Shown piece after piece: positions 1 through 7,931 of a stretch of DNA of 33,281 bases (positions within the stretch are counted from its first letter, which is position 1; each line of letters begins with the position of its first letter). Source of the stretch: Chromatiaceae bacterium (lineage in GTDB: Bacteria; Pseudomonadota; Gammaproteobacteria; Chromatiales; Chromatiaceae); NCBI GenBank assembly GCA_028277465.1, contig JANQGF010000394.1, forward strand, positions 1 through 33,281, in the 5' to 3' direction. Under the pieces are notes generated by a model, which had not been told where the DNA came from, ran no database searches, and saw only the letters and a program-made list of their open reading frames with translations. A program made the position numbers and the translations under genes.

Positions 1-95
1 CGATTCAGAAACAAGTGGTGCAACTTGAGCCGCCCTTGTTGGGCACGCTCCGCTTTGCCCAACCTACGGTGTGTAGGTTGTTTCTGAATCATTAC
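1..95. repeat. 95-bp hairpin repeat, copy 1
   Basis: A perfect 13-bp inverted repeat (GATTCAGAAACAA at 2-14, TTGTTTCTGAATC at 78-90) encloses a second palindrome (GTTGGGCA at 38-45, TGCCCAAC at 56-63) and a small ACCTAC/GTAGGT hairpin (62-67, 73-78). The same 95 bases recur at 33090-33184 with a single difference (G at 68, A at 33157). The inner core resembles the very common intergenic palindromes of Gammaproteobacteria. It has no coding capacity and is probably a MITE-like or REP-like element. The window begins exactly where identity to copy 2 begins, so the element may extend further left. Confidence 0.85.
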
Positions 96-182
96 ATAGC
101 GCAGCGATGCTCCTGCAGGCGCTCCTTAGACGGCAGACGCCAATCCGTCGCCATCTGGCATGAGAATTTCCGGCAATCGCCT
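96..182 (+). repeat. 3' part of 159-bp TIR element (copy 1, interrupted)
   Basis: This stretch aligns with the reverse complement of 32821-32908. Shared blocks include ACATAGC, GCGATGCTCCTG, GGCGCTCCTT, CGCCATCTGG and the terminal TTTCCGGCAATCGCCT, which ends at 182. The other half of the element is missing here. The 95-bp hairpin abuts the element's middle at TTACAT, so the hairpin appears to have inserted into this copy. Divergence from the right-edge copies suggests an old insertion. Confidence 0.7.
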
Positions 183-390
183 AACGGTCATGCCGTGTCT
201 CTGGCACCCCGGAGCATGGAACAAGAGCCGCAGCAGCTTGCAGGCTCGTCGCGGCGAGGCGCCGCTCTCACCAAATCGAGCGGCTGGAGGGCCATCGATG
301 GCCGCCGCGGTCACTCGGCGGTTCGGTCTATTCCATAGCGGTACAGATTTTGCCTATATTTCGCGCGTCAAGATCGAGGGAGATACAGTG
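183..390 (+). promoter_or_regulatory. Leader region of the mod operon
   Basis: This 208-bp non-coding stretch precedes modD. It contains a 14-bp palindrome GGCCATCGATGGCC (290-303) and a TATATT (355-360) that could serve as a -10 box about 30 bp before the start codon, but no good -35 hexamer lies 16-18 bp upstream. GAGGGAGA (376-383) is the Shine-Dalgarno sequence. I could not find a ModE-type operator or a convincing molybdenum-cofactor riboswitch. The promoter call is weak. Confidence 0.3.
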
Positions 391-1236
391 ATGACACCGA
401 CGCCGCCCGTCCTCAGTGACCAGGAGCTCCATCAACTCATCACCGAGGATGTTCCCTTCGGCGACCTCACCACCGACTCGCTCGGTATCTCGGCCGCTCC
501 CGGGCGGCTGCGCTTCTTCGCCCGCGATCCCATGGTGGTCTGCGGTGTCGAAGAGGCGGTGCGTTTGCTCCAATTGTGCGGTGCGCAGGCCGAGGGGGTG
601 ACGCCGAGCGGAAGTGAGGCATCGACCGAGACGCTCTTGCTGGAGGCGGCTGGTGGCGCGGGGGCATTGCATCGGGGCTGGAAGGTCGCTCAGACTCTGG
701 TCGAATGGTGCTCGGGCATGGCCACGGGTGCCGCCGAGATCCTTGCCGCGGCACGTCGTGGACATCCCGACGCCCTGGTGGCTGGCACCCGCAAGAACGC
801 CCCGGGCAGTCGGCGGTTGGCGGTCAAGGCCTTCCGCGCGGGTGGTGCAATTATGCATCGTAACGGCTTGTCCGAGACCCTGTTGGTCTTTGCCGAGCAC
901 CGACTGTTCCTGGGCGGGGAGCGACCGCAGGAGACCATCAGGCGTCTGCGGCGTCAGTGCCCCGAGAAGCGGGTGGTCGTCGAGGTCGCTACCCCCGAGG
1001 AGGCATTGCAGTGGGCAGATGCGGATGTGCTGCAGTTGGAGAGGTTCGCACCCGAGGCGGTGGCGGAGGTGACGGCGGCACTCGCAGCTCGCGGCGCGGA
1101 GACGATCGTTGCCGCCACCGGTGGGATCAACGCCGGCAACGCCGAGGCCTACGCCCGTGCCGGGGCGCGTCTGCTGGTCACCACGGCCCCTCACCTGGCG
1201 CCGCCGCGCGATGTGCAGGTTCGGTTTCTGACATGA
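391..1236 (+). CDS. modD: ModD, nicotinate-nucleotide pyrophosphorylase-like protein of the molybdate operon
   Basis: A 281-residue protein of the quinolinate phosphoribosyltransferase fold. QPRT-type signatures are visible: DVPFGDLTT near residues 20-28, GTRKNAPG (132-139), K146 and the GGAIMHRNGL loop (151-160). Members that sit in molybdate transport operons are named ModD; their exact reaction is not settled. The start is ATG 391, 7 bp after GAGGGAGA; the adjacent GTG at 388 is an alternative, and an upstream extension through the leader is not protein-like. modA follows after 26 bp. A biosynthetic NadC is the alternative, but the mod context argues against it. ModD comes first here rather than last, as in the Rhodobacter modABCD order. 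Confidence 0.85.
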   Translation: MTPTPPVLSDQELHQLITEDVPFGDLTTDSLGISAAPGRLRFFARDPMVVCGVEEAVRLLQLCGAQAEGVTPSGSEASTETLLLEAAGGAGALHRGWKVAQTLVEWCSGMATGAAEILAAARRGHPDALVAGTRKNAPGSRRLAVKAFRAGGAIMHRNGLSETLLVFAEHRLFLGGERPQETIRRLRRQCPEKRVVVEVATPEEALQWADADVLQLERFAPEAVAEVTAALAARGAETIVAATGGINAGNAEAYARAGARLLVTTAPHLAPPRDVQVRFLT

Positions 1237-1262
1237 ATGCATCAATCGGAAGGAGAGACCTG

Positions 1263-2003
1263 ATGGGCCCGATCTACCCGATCCTCGCCATCTTGCTGCT
1301 GGCGGGCACTTGCGCGAGCCTGCAGGCCGATGAGGTCAAGGTCGCCGTGGCGGCCAACTTCACCGTGGCGATGAAGGAGATCGCCGCCGGTTTCGAGCAG
1401 GCGACCGGTCACACGACCAGGATCAGCTTCGGTTCGACTGGCAAGCTCTATGCGCAGATTCGCAATGGTGCCCCCTTCGGGGTCTTTCTCGCCGCCGATC
1501 AGGCGCGGCCCAGGCGACTGGTCGAGGCGGGTCAGGCCAGCGGCCGTTTCACCTATGCCGTCGGCAAGTTGGTGCTCTGGAGCGCCGATCCAGCTCTGAT
1601 CGACGGTGAGGGCAGGGTGCTCGCCCGGGCGGACTTCCGGCGACTCGCCATCGCCAACCCCAGGACGGCGCCCTATGGCGCTGCGGCACTGGAGGTCATG
1701 AAGGCGCTGGCGGTCGACGAGAGGGTGAGACCCAGGCTGGTGCGAGGCGACAACATTGTTCAGACCTATCAGTTCGTCGCGACCAGGAATGCCGAGTTGG
1801 GTTTCGTGGCACGTGCACAGATCGCCTTGAGGCCGGGCGGATCCAGCTGGGAGGTCCCGCAATCGCTCTATACGCCGATCCGTCAGGATGCCGTCTTGCT
1901 GGAGCGGGCCGCGTCCGATCCAGCTGCCCTTGCCCTGATCGACTATCTCGAGGGGTCGGAGGCGAGAGCCATCGTCGAGAGATACGGCTATGGCCTTGAA
2001 TAG
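1263..2003 (+). CDS. modA: ModA, periplasmic molybdate-binding protein
   Basis: A 246-residue extracellular solute-binding protein that captures molybdate (or tungstate) in the periplasm and delivers it to ModBC. Residues 1-22 form a signal peptide (hydrophobic [10 protein letters not shown] core, SLQA cleavage site). The mature protein begins [12 protein letters not shown], with the ModA-typical [27 protein letters not shown] and [10 protein letters not shown] segments. The ATG at 1263 was chosen because AAGGAGAG lies 5-6 bp upstream; a longer reading (MNASIGRRDL...) lacks a ribosome binding site. It is the second gene of modDABC, and modB follows after 29 bp. Confidence 0.95.
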   Translation: MGPIYPILAILLLAGTCASLQADEVKVAVAANFTVAMKEIAAGFEQATGHTTRISFGSTGKLYAQIRNGAPFGVFLAADQARPRRLVEAGQASGRFTYAVGKLVLWSADPALIDGEGRVLARADFRRLAIANPRTAPYGAAALEVMKALAVDERVRPRLVRGDNIVQTYQFVATRNAELGFVARAQIALRPGGSSWEVPQSLYTPIRQDAVLLERAASDPAALALIDYLEGSEARAIVERYGYGLE

Positions 2004-2032
2004 ACCGCTCACTTCAACCGGGGCCTCATGAC

Positions 2033-2710
2033 GTGGCCCTGGATCTCGGGCCCTTGTGGCTGACGCTCAAGCTTGCGACCGTCACGACCCTCGTCCTGCT
2101 GGTCGTGGGAACACCCATTGCGTGGTGGCTCTCGCAAACGCGCTCGCGCCTGAAGCAGGTGGTGGCGACCCTGGTCGCCCTGCCGCTGGTCTTGCCGCCG
2201 ACCGTGCTGGGCTTCTATCTGCTCTTGCTGCTCGGCCCGGCGGGGCCGGTCGGTCAATTGACCCAGACCCTCGGGCTGGGCACGCTGCCCTTCACCTTCG
2301 CTGGGCTGGTGGTCGGCTCGGCGGTCTACTCGCTGCCCTTCCTGGTGCAGCCGGTCCACAATGCCTTCGAGTCCATCGGCGCTCGACCACTCGAGGTCGC
2401 GGCGACATTGCGCGCCTCGCCACTGGTGAGCTTCTTCACCGTCGCGCTGCCGCTCGCGCTGCCGGGACTGCTCTCGGGTGCCATTCTGTCGTTTGCCCAT
2501 ACGATGGGTGAGTTCGGGGTCATTCTCATGATCGGTGGAAACATCCCGGGCGAGACGAAGGTCCTTTCGATCGCCATCTACGACCATGTCGAATCGCTCG
2601 AATGGAACCAGGCCCATTGGCTGGCCGGTGCCATGGTGCTCTTCTCCTTTCTGGTCGTGCTGGCGGTGAACCTGTTGGGCCAGCGGATGCGCCGGATCGG
2701 GCATGGGTGA
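2033..2710 (+). CDS. modB: ModB, molybdate ABC transporter permease
   Basis: A 225-residue inner-membrane permease of the CysTW/ModB type with about five hydrophobic segments. The cytoplasmic coupling (EAA) loop is clear: [11 protein letters not shown] followed by [16 protein letters not shown], then the conserved [15 protein letters not shown]. Residue count matches the family (about 225-230). The start is GTG 2033; no in-frame ATG exists upstream, and only a poor CGGGG-type ribosome site precedes it. The gene overlaps modC by 8 bp, which suggests coupled translation of permease and ATPase. Confidence 0.95.
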   Translation: MALDLGPLWLTLKLATVTTLVLLVVGTPIAWWLSQTRSRLKQVVATLVALPLVLPPTVLGFYLLLLLGPAGPVGQLTQTLGLGTLPFTFAGLVVGSAVYSLPFLVQPVHNAFESIGARPLEVAATLRASPLVSFFTVALPLALPGLLSGAILSFAHTMGEFGVILMIGGNIPGETKVLSIAIYDHVESLEWNQAHWLAGAMVLFSFLVVLAVNLLGQRMRRIGHG

Positions 2711-3785
2711 GCTGGACGTCGCATTTCGCCTGGACCGCCCCGGCTTCCGGTTGGATGTCGCCTTCAGCACGCCGGGGCTCGGTGTCACGGCACTCTTTGG
2801 TCGCTCCGGCTGCGGCAAGACCAGCATTCTGCGTTGTGTCGCGGGTCTGGAGCGGGCCTCGGGGCATTGCCGACTGAACGGCGAGGCCTGGCAGGACGAT
2901 GCCCGCGGGCTCTTCCTCGAGACCCATCGACGTCCCATCGGTTATGTCTTCCAGGAACCGAGTCTCTTCGCCCACCTCTCGGTCCGGCGCAATCTCGAGT
3001 ATGGTCTGCGGCGGGTGGCCCGCGGGGAGCGTCAAGTGGATTTCGACGAGGTCGTCGATCTGCTCGGGATCCATCGGCACCTGCGGCGCGATCCCGCGGG
3101 GCTCTCGGGCGGCGAGCGCCAGCGGGTCTCGATCGCCCGGGCACTGCTGACCAGTCCGCGACTGCTCTTGATGGACGAGCCGCTCTCGGCGTTGGATCAC
3201 ACCAGCAGGCAGGACATCCTGCCCTATCTGGAGCGTCTGCACGATACCTTGCGGATCCCGGTGCTCTATGTGAGTCACTCGCCCGACGAGGTGGCACGGC
3301 TCGCCGACCGGATCGTGCTACTCCAGGACGGCCGGGTGCAGGCCGCCGGGACGGCGAGCGAGATCCTGTCGCGATTGGATCTGCCCCTGGCCCAGGACGC
3401 CGAGGCAAGCTCGATCATCGACGGCGAGGTGCTTGGTCAGGACCAGGCCTACGGACTCACCCGGATCGCGATCCCCGGCGGCCGGCTCGCGGTGACGGGG
3501 ATGAGCCACCCGGTTGGGTCCAGGGTGCGCGTGCGCGTGCATGCCCGCGACGTGAGCATTGCCCTGGACGAGCCGGGGACATCCAGCATCCTCAATATCC
3601 TGCCGGCACGGATCCTCGAGATGCGGGAGGGCGAGAACGCACAGGTGCTCCTGAAGCTCTGTACGGGTGCCGGCGAGCTGACTCCCTTGCTGGCTCGCAT
3701 CACCCGCCATTCGCGGGATCGGCTCCGGCTCCAGCTCGGTCAGGAGGTCTTCGCTCAGGTGAAGGCGGTGGCCTTGATGGATTGA
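2703..3785 (+). CDS. modC: ModC, molybdate ABC transporter ATPase
   Basis: A 360-residue ATPase that powers molybdate import. Motifs in order: Walker [10 protein letters not shown] (33-41), Q-loop GYVFQEP (80-86), signature LSGGERQR (134-141), Walker B LLLMDEP (154-160) with D-loop SALD, and the switch histidine H192. The C-terminal 100 residues carry the ModC regulatory Mop/TOBE domain, with the typical SILNILPA entry at 295-302. Length is normal. The ATG lies inside the end of modB. It is the last gene of the operon and converges on smpB; a GAGCCCT/AGGGCTC inverted repeat (3784-3790, 3832-3838) lies in the 55-bp gap but has no U-tract. Confidence 0.95.
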   Translation: MGELDVAFRLDRPGFRLDVAFSTPGLGVTALFGRSGCGKTSILRCVAGLERASGHCRLNGEAWQDDARGLFLETHRRPIGYVFQEPSLFAHLSVRRNLEYGLRRVARGERQVDFDEVVDLLGIHRHLRRDPAGLSGGERQRVSIARALLTSPRLLLMDEPLSALDHTSRQDILPYLERLHDTLRIPVLYVSHSPDEVARLADRIVLLQDGRVQAAGTASEILSRLDLPLAQDAEASSIIDGEVLGQDQAYGLTRIAIPGGRLAVTGMSHPVGSRVRVRVHARDVSIALDEPGTSSILNILPARILEMREGENAQVLLKLCTGAGELTPLLARITRHSRDRLRLQLGQEVFAQVKAVALMD

Positions 3786-3840
3786 GCCCTGGGGTGAGTC
3801 GGGGCCTCTGCGGCGGACTTGCGGTAACGGGAGGGCTCGT

Positions 3841-4320
3841 TCAACCCGTCTTGAACAGCCGCTCCTTATCGCGCTGCCAATCGCGGTCCCGCTCGGTGGC
3901 GCGCTTGTCGTGCTGCTTCTTGCCCTTGGCGAGCCCGATCTCGAGCTTGGCTCGGCCATGCTTCCAGTACATGGCGGTTGGCACCAGGGTGTAGCCGGCA
4001 CGCTCGGTGAGGCCGATCAGGCGGTTCAGCTCGGCGCGCTTGAGGAGGAGCTTACGGGTTCGGGTGGGATCCGGATGGACGTGGGTCGAGGCGGCGGCCA
4101 GAGCCGAGATGTGGGCGCCGATCAGAAAGCCTTCGCCGTGCAGGATCTTGACATAGCTCTCCTTGAGCTGCAGCCGCCCGGCGCGCAGACTCTTGACCTC
4201 CCAGCCCTCGAGGACCAGCCCACTCTCGAGACGCTGCTCGATGAAATAGTCGTGACCTGCCTTCTTGTTGAGGGCGATGGTCGAGCTACCGTCGATCTTC
4301 TTCTTTTTACCTTTCGTCAT
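3841..4320 (-). CDS. smpB: SmpB, tmRNA-binding protein for trans-translation
   Basis: A 159-residue basic protein that binds tmRNA (SsrA) and brings it to stalled ribosomes. Family signatures: [35 protein letters not shown], then [14 protein letters not shown] and [24 protein letters not shown], with the usual Lys/Arg-rich disordered tail ([17 protein letters not shown]). The start is ATG at 4318-4320; upstream AT-rich sequence gives no strong Shine-Dalgarno. It is a single gene, convergent with modC and divergent from tpiA. No ssrA gene lies in this window. Confidence 0.97.
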   Translation of the reverse strand: MTKGKKKKIDGSSTIALNKKAGHDYFIEQRLESGLVLEGWEVKSLRAGRLQLKESYVKILHGEGFLIGAHISALAAASTHVHPDPTRTRKLLLKRAELNRLIGLTERAGYTLVPTAMYWKHGRAKLEIGLAKGKKQHDKRATERDRDWQRDKERLFKTG

Positions 4321-4506
4321 GCGCTGAGTTTAAAGTAAAGTTGCGGCCGGGTTAATCGGATGTGTTGAGGCGAGGTTGCTGCTCGGCTATCTTGAAGGAG
4401 AGGCGGCAAGCCATTCGAGAATGCGGTTTGGGAATGGGTTGATTCTCGGTCCCTTCAGCGACTGGAGATGCCGGGCATCCTGGCCTGTGCGGGAACCGCC
4501 GATTGA

Positions 4507-4522
4507 TCGGGGGGTCCCCCGA
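4507..4522. other. Perfect palindrome in the smpB-tpiA intergenic region
   Basis: TCGGGGG-GT-CCCCCGA is a 16-bp perfect dyad about 35 bp before the predicted tpiA -35 box. It could be a regulator site or a chance G/C run; nothing identifies a protein partner. The rest of the 291-bp smpB-tpiA gap (4321-4611) holds the tpiA promoter and no gene. Confidence 0.3.
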
Positions 4523-4556
4523 CCACCCTTGACCCCCGGAACGCGAGCGGTTGTCC

Positions 4557-4584
4557 TTGATTTCTACAGAAACACGGCTAAAAT
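4557..4584 (+). promoter_or_regulatory. Predicted sigma70 promoter of tpiA-secG-tRNA-Leu
   Basis: TTGATT (4557-4562), a 16-bp spacer and TAAAAT (4579-4584) lie 28 bp before the tpiA ATG. The -10 box is the centre of the palindrome CGGCTA-AAA-TAGCCG (4575-4589), so a dimeric regulator could in principle cover it. A Shine-Dalgarno GGAG (4600-4603) follows. Confidence 0.5.
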
Positions 4585-4611
4585 AGCCGGCTTGGTTTAT
4601 GGAGTTGTGTC

Positions 4612-5376
4612 ATGCGCCAGCCACTGATCGCGGGAAACTGGAAGATGAACGGCACTAAGGCCAGCGCGGAGGCGTTGATCTCGGGTGTCATCGACGGGGT
4701 GGCGGCGCTATCCAAGGTGGAGGTCGCCGTCTGTCCACCTTTCCCCTATCTCTATCTCGGGGAGCAGCTTTTCACTGAAAGCTCGGTGCGTCTCGGTGCC
4801 CAGAACCTCTGTACCGAGGAGGCTGGTGCCTACACGGGCGAGGTCGCCGCTTCCATGCTCGCCGATTTCGGCTGTACCTATGTCATCTGCGGTCATTCCG
4901 AGCGTCGCGAGTATTACGGCGAGGCCGAGGAGATCATCGCGAAGAAGCTTCAGGTCTGCGCCAGTCGCGGCATGACGCCCATTCTTTGTGTTGGTGAAAC
5001 ACTCGAGCAGCGCGAGCAGGGGATGACTCGGACGGTCATCGCCGATCAGATCGACGGCATCATCAGCCGGGTCGGCATCGACGCCTTCGAACGTCTGGAG
5101 ATCGCCTATGAACCAGTCTGGGCGATCGGGACGGGTGTCACCGCGACCCCGGATCAGGCGCAAGAGGTGCACGAGTTCATCCGGCAGCGGATCGGGGAGC
5201 TCAGTGGAGCGATCGCCGAGAAGATCAGGATTCTCTATGGTGGCAGCATGAAGCCTGCCAATGCCCGCGATCTCTTGGCGCAGGCGGATATCGACGGCGG
5301 CTTGGTTGGTGGCGCATCCCTGGTCGCCGGGGATTTCGTCGCGATCTGCCAGGCCGGAGAGGCGGTGGCGGGCTGA
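4612..5376 (+). CDS. tpiA: Triosephosphate isomerase
   Basis: A 254-residue TIM-barrel enzyme that interconverts glyceraldehyde 3-phosphate and dihydroxyacetone phosphate in glycolysis, gluconeogenesis and the Calvin cycle. Catalytic residues are all present: K11 in NWKMNG, H95 in CGHSERR and E167 in AYEPVWAIGTG (the AYEPVWAIGTG motif), plus the phosphate-binding GGSMKPAN (210-217) and GLVGGASL. It has full length and a clear start with GGAG 8 bp upstream. secG follows after 23 bp, a conserved tpiA-secG pairing in Gammaproteobacteria. Confidence 0.98.
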   Translation: MRQPLIAGNWKMNGTKASAEALISGVIDGVAALSKVEVAVCPPFPYLYLGEQLFTESSVRLGAQNLCTEEAGAYTGEVAASMLADFGCTYVICGHSERREYYGEAEEIIAKKLQVCASRGMTPILCVGETLEQREQGMTRTVIADQIDGIISRVGIDAFERLEIAYEPVWAIGTGVTATPDQAQEVHEFIRQRIGELSGAIAEKIRILYGGSMKPANARDLLAQADIDGGLVGGASLVAGDFVAICQAGEAVAG

Positions 5377-5399
5377 TTCGCGCAGGGTGTGGGTGACGC

Positions 5400-6059
5400 A
5401 TGCAAATCTTCCTGACAGTCCTCCAGGTCTTTCTGTCGCTGGGTCTGATCGGCTTGGTCTTGATCCAGCACGGAAAGGGCGCGGACGCGGGGGCTGCCTT
5501 CGGGAGCGGGGCCTCGGCCACGGTCTTCGGGGCTCAGGGTTCGGGCTCGTTTCTAACGCGCGTCACTGCGATCATCGCGACCCTCTTTTTCATGACCAGC
5601 GTCGCCCTGGCCTATTATGCGACCAAGGGCGCAGAGCCTTCCTCGGGTTTGATGGAAGGGGCTGGCGACGCCACGGTCATCGAGATCGCGCCCGAGCCAC
5701 CGGCGCCGGTCTCTTCCTCCGACGTTCCTGTCTTGCCTGGGGCGTCGGTGACGACGCGCGAGCAGGACGGATCCGATGTGCCCCCGCTGCCCGCTGCCGC
5801 CGAGCCTTCGGTGGACGCTGATTCCGGGGCGCGGCTCGAGTCCGCAAGCGAGGCCCAGGCGCCACCGCCCGGGCAGGACGCCGATGCAGGGTCGGCGCCC
5901 GATGTCCCTGTCGCGGCGGGTGTGCCGCCGGTCGACCAGCTTCCGGCCGCTTCGGACGTGCCTGCGGTGCCGATGGCGGTCGATGCAGGCACTGATTCGC
6001 CAGCTGATATCGGCACGGACGAGGAGGGCACGCCGTCTTCCGTGGATGTGGGGGGCTGA
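5400..6059 (+). CDS. secG: SecG preprotein translocase subunit with long acidic Pro/Ala tail
   Basis: SecG assists SecYE in moving preproteins across the inner membrane. Residues 1-75 are a normal SecG: TM1 about 2-22, the LIQHGKGADAGAAFGSGAS loop, and TM2 about 53-73. The protein then continues for about 145 residues of low-complexity sequence rich in A, P, D, S and E, with four (S/P)DVP repeats (107, 125, 167, 185), for 219 residues in total; E. coli SecG has about 110. With SecG topology the tail would be periplasmic. The frame stays open with normal GC-rich third positions, so I treat the tail as real. The region downstream of TM2 is usually short and variable in the family, so its function is unknown. 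Confidence 0.93.
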   Translation: MQIFLTVLQVFLSLGLIGLVLIQHGKGADAGAAFGSGASATVFGAQGSGSFLTRVTAIIATLFFMTSVALAYYATKGAEPSSGLMEGAGDATVIEIAPEPPAPVSSSDVPVLPGASVTTREQDGSDVPPLPAAAEPSVDADSGARLESASEAQAPPPGQDADAGSAPDVPVAAGVPPVDQLPAASDVPAVPMAVDAGTDSPADIGTDEEGTPSSVDVGG

Positions 6060-6114
6060 TGCGGTCGAGGCGACTCAGTAGGGGCCTAGCTGACCAAGAG
6101 ATGTGGTGTTCTAT

Positions 6115-6199
6115 GCCGACGTGGTGAAATTGGTAGACACGCTATCTTGAGGGGGTAGTGGCGAAAGCCGTGCCAGTTCGAGTCTGGCCGTCGGCACCA
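6115..6199 (+). tRNA. tRNA-Leu (anticodon GAG)
   Basis: A complete class II tRNA. The acceptor stem GCCGACG (6115-6121) pairs with CGTCGGC (6189-6195), followed by discriminator A and an encoded CCA (6197-6199). The D-loop is GTGAAATTGGTAGACAC. The anticodon stem-loop CTATC-TTGAGGG-GGTAG gives anticodon GAG. A long variable arm (TGGCGAAAGCCGT) and the T-arm GCCAG-TTCGAGT-CTGGC follow. It lies 55 bp after secG and before its own terminator, so it is probably co-transcribed with tpiA-secG. Confidence 0.98.
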
Positions 6200-6210
6200 A
6201 ATACTAAGCA

Positions 6211-6246
6211 AACGGCATGCCGCGATGAGCGGTATGCCGTTTTTTT
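6211..6246 (+). terminator. Intrinsic terminator after tRNA-Leu
   Basis: A 12-bp stem AACGGCATGCCG (6211-6222) and CGGTATGCCGTT (6230-6241), with one G-T pair and a 7-nt loop, runs into seven Ts (6240-6246). It closes the tpiA-secG-tRNA-Leu transcript and separates it from the nuo promoter. Confidence 0.92.
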
Positions 6247-6304
6247 GTGTATTTTGCGGTTGTAAAAGCCTGAAAAACTTCAATAATTTGGATTGTTCTT
6301 CGGG

Positions 6305-6334
6305 TTGACACTGCTGTGACGGCTGCACTAGACT
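6305..6334 (+). promoter_or_regulatory. Predicted sigma70 promoter of the nuo operon
   Basis: A consensus -35 TTGACA (6305-6310), an 18-bp spacer and TAGACT (6329-6334) as -10 lie 41 bp upstream of the nuoA start codon and downstream of the tRNA terminator. GAGGGG (6365-6370) is the nuoA Shine-Dalgarno. Confidence 0.6.
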
Positions 6335-6375
6335 CACCGCTCGGCTGAATGTATGCATAAACACGAGGGGGACAG

Positions 6376-6732
6376 GTGCTCGACAATTATCTGCCAATCC
6401 TGATCTTCATCCTCGTCGGGATCCTGGTGGGTGTCGGTCCGCTCGTGATTGGTTACCTGCTGGGTCCTCGCCGACCCGATCAAGACAAGGATTCGCCTTA
6501 CGAGTGCGGTTTCGAGGCATTCGAGACAGCACGTCTGAAGTTCGACGTGCGTTACTACTTGGTGGCGATCCTCTTCATTCTCTTTGACTTGGAGATCGCC
6601 TTTCTCTTTCCTTGGGCCGTCGTGCTGGATCAGCTCGGGATTTTTGCTTTCTGGGCCATGGCCATATTTCTCGGAATCCTGGTCGTTGGCTTCATCTACG
6701 AATGGAAGAAAGGGGCCTTGGAATGGGAATAG
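6376..6732 (+). CDS. nuoA: NADH-quinone oxidoreductase subunit A
   Basis: A 118-residue membrane subunit of complex I at the junction with the peripheral arm. It has three transmembrane segments (about 6-29, 61-81, 88-110) and the family signature [20 protein letters not shown] (42-61), followed by [11 protein letters not shown], whose acidic pair (D71, E73) lies in the second helix. Start is GTG 6376, 5 bp after GAGGGG. The end overlaps nuoB by 10 bp. It is the first gene of the complete 14-gene operon. Confidence 0.97.
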   Translation: MLDNYLPILIFILVGILVGVGPLVIGYLLGPRRPDQDKDSPYECGFEAFETARLKFDVRYYLVAILFILFDLEIAFLFPWAVVLDQLGIFAFWAMAIFLGILVVGFIYEWKKGALEWE

Positions 6733-7199
6733 AAGGCATTCTCGAAGAAGGCGTCGTGACCACGACGGCCGACAAGCTGATCAACTGGGCCCGCACCGGT
6801 TCGATGTGGCCCATGACCTTCGGCTTGGCCTGCTGCGCTGTCGAGATGATGCATGCGGGTGCGGCGCGCTATGATCTGGACCGTTTTGGAATCATGTTTC
6901 GGCCCAGCCCGCGCCAGTCTGATGTCATGATCGTCGCTGGCACACTCGTCAACAAGATGGCTCCTGCTCTGCGGAAGGTCTACGACCAAATGGCCGAGCC
7001 TCGCTGGGTCATCTCGATGGGCTCTTGTGCCAACGGCGGCGGCTATTACCACTACTCGTACGCCGTGGTACGTGGTTGTGATCGGGTCGTACCGGTGGAT
7101 GTCTATGTTCCGGGCTGTCCACCCACCGCGGAGGCGCTGCTCTACGGCGTCCTGCAGCTTCAGAACAAGATCCGACGTACCAACACGATCGCCCGCTGA
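6723..7199 (+). CDS. nuoB: NADH-quinone oxidoreductase subunit B (cluster N2)
   Basis: A 158-residue peripheral-arm subunit carrying the terminal [4Fe-4S] cluster N2, the electron donor to quinone. The four ligands are visible: adjacent C37-C38 in [11 protein letters not shown]102 in GSCANGGG and C132 in [11 protein letters not shown]. The ATG at 6723 lies inside nuoA, with AAAGGGG upstream. A longer in-frame reading from 6612 would translate nuoA sequence in the wrong frame and is rejected. Confidence 0.97.
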   Translation: MGIEGILEEGVVTTTADKLINWARTGSMWPMTFGLACCAVEMMHAGAARYDLDRFGIMFRPSPRQSDVMIVAGTLVNKMAPALRKVYDQMAEPRWVISMGSCANGGGYYHYSYAVVRGCDRVVPVDVYVPGCPPTAEALLYGVLQLQNKIRRTNTIAR

Positions 7200-7217
7200 G
7201 CAGTATCCAGGAAGACA

Positions 7218-7931
7218 ATGGTGATAGATTCCCTGACCCGCAATGCCAGGTTGGATACGCTCGCCGCTGCCATTCGCGAACACTTCGCGGATCAGGGCTG
7301 CGATCTGGTCGACCAGTTCGGTGAGCTGACCATGGTCCTTCCCTCCGAGCGTCTACTGGATGTGGCCTCGACGCTCCGGACTCACGTCGATTTCCGTTTC
7401 GACCAGCTCATCGATCTCTGCGGCGTCGACTATGCAGCCTACGGGCGCTCGGAGTGGGAGACGGAGGAGGCGTCCTACAGTGGCTTCGGCCGCGGCGTCG
7501 ATCGGGATCTCGCGCTCGAGGCCGATGACCCACGGCGTTTCGCGGTCGTCTATCACCTTCTCTCCGTGTCGTACAATCACCGCCTGCGTCTGCGCTGCTA
7601 TGTCGGTGGCGCTCAGCCCATGGTGGATTCGCTGGCCTCCGTGTGGGCTGCCGCGAACTGGTTCGAGCGCGAGGCCTTCGACCTGTTCGGGATCCTCTTC
7701 CGTGGCCATCCGGATCTGCGCCGCATCTTGACCGATTACGGGTTCATCGGTCATCCCTTCCGCAAGGACTTTCCGCTCAGCGGTCAGGTCGAGATGCGCT
7801 ATGACCCCGAGCAGCGTCGTGTCGTGTATGAGCCGGTCTCCATCGAGCCGCGAGTTCTGGTGCCCCGGGTGATCCGTGAAGACAGCCGCTATGTCGAGAC
7901 GGGTGCGGACGAGGAGAGGGGCGATGCCTGA
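7218..7931 (+). CDS. nuoC: NADH-quinone oxidoreductase subunit C
   Basis: A 237-residue hydrophilic subunit corresponding to the 30-kDa mitochondrial subunit, docking on NuoD near the quinone site. The 30-kDa signature is intact: [20 protein letters not shown] (146-165), then [21 protein letters not shown] (166-186). An insert at about 76-107 ([10 protein letters not shown]...GFGRGV) is common in beta- and gammaproteobacterial NuoC. Unlike E. coli, C and D are separate genes; they overlap by 8 bp. Confidence 0.97.
   Translation: MVIDSLTRNARLDTLAAAIREHFADQGCDLVDQFGELTMVLPSERLLDVASTLRTHVDFRFDQLIDLCGVDYAAYGRSEWETEEASYSGFGRGVDRDLALEADDPRRFAVVYHLLSVSYNHRLRLRCYVGGAQPMVDSLASVWAAANWFEREAFDLFGILFRGHPDLRRILTDYGFIGHPFRKDFPLSGQVEMRYDPEQRRVVYEPVSIEPRVLVPRVIREDSRYVETGADEERGDA

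Noticed and set aside
15-338. Plus-strand frame before modD
   Set aside because: It crosses the hairpin repeat and TIR remnant and shows no protein-like composition.
183-390. Molybdenum-cofactor riboswitch or ModE operator before modD
   Set aside because: I could not match the consensus stems of the riboswitch or the TATATA-type dyad of ModE sites.
4376-4627. 83-codon frame in the smpB-tpiA gap
   Set aside because: It overlaps the tpiA promoter and start, and its composition is not protein-like.
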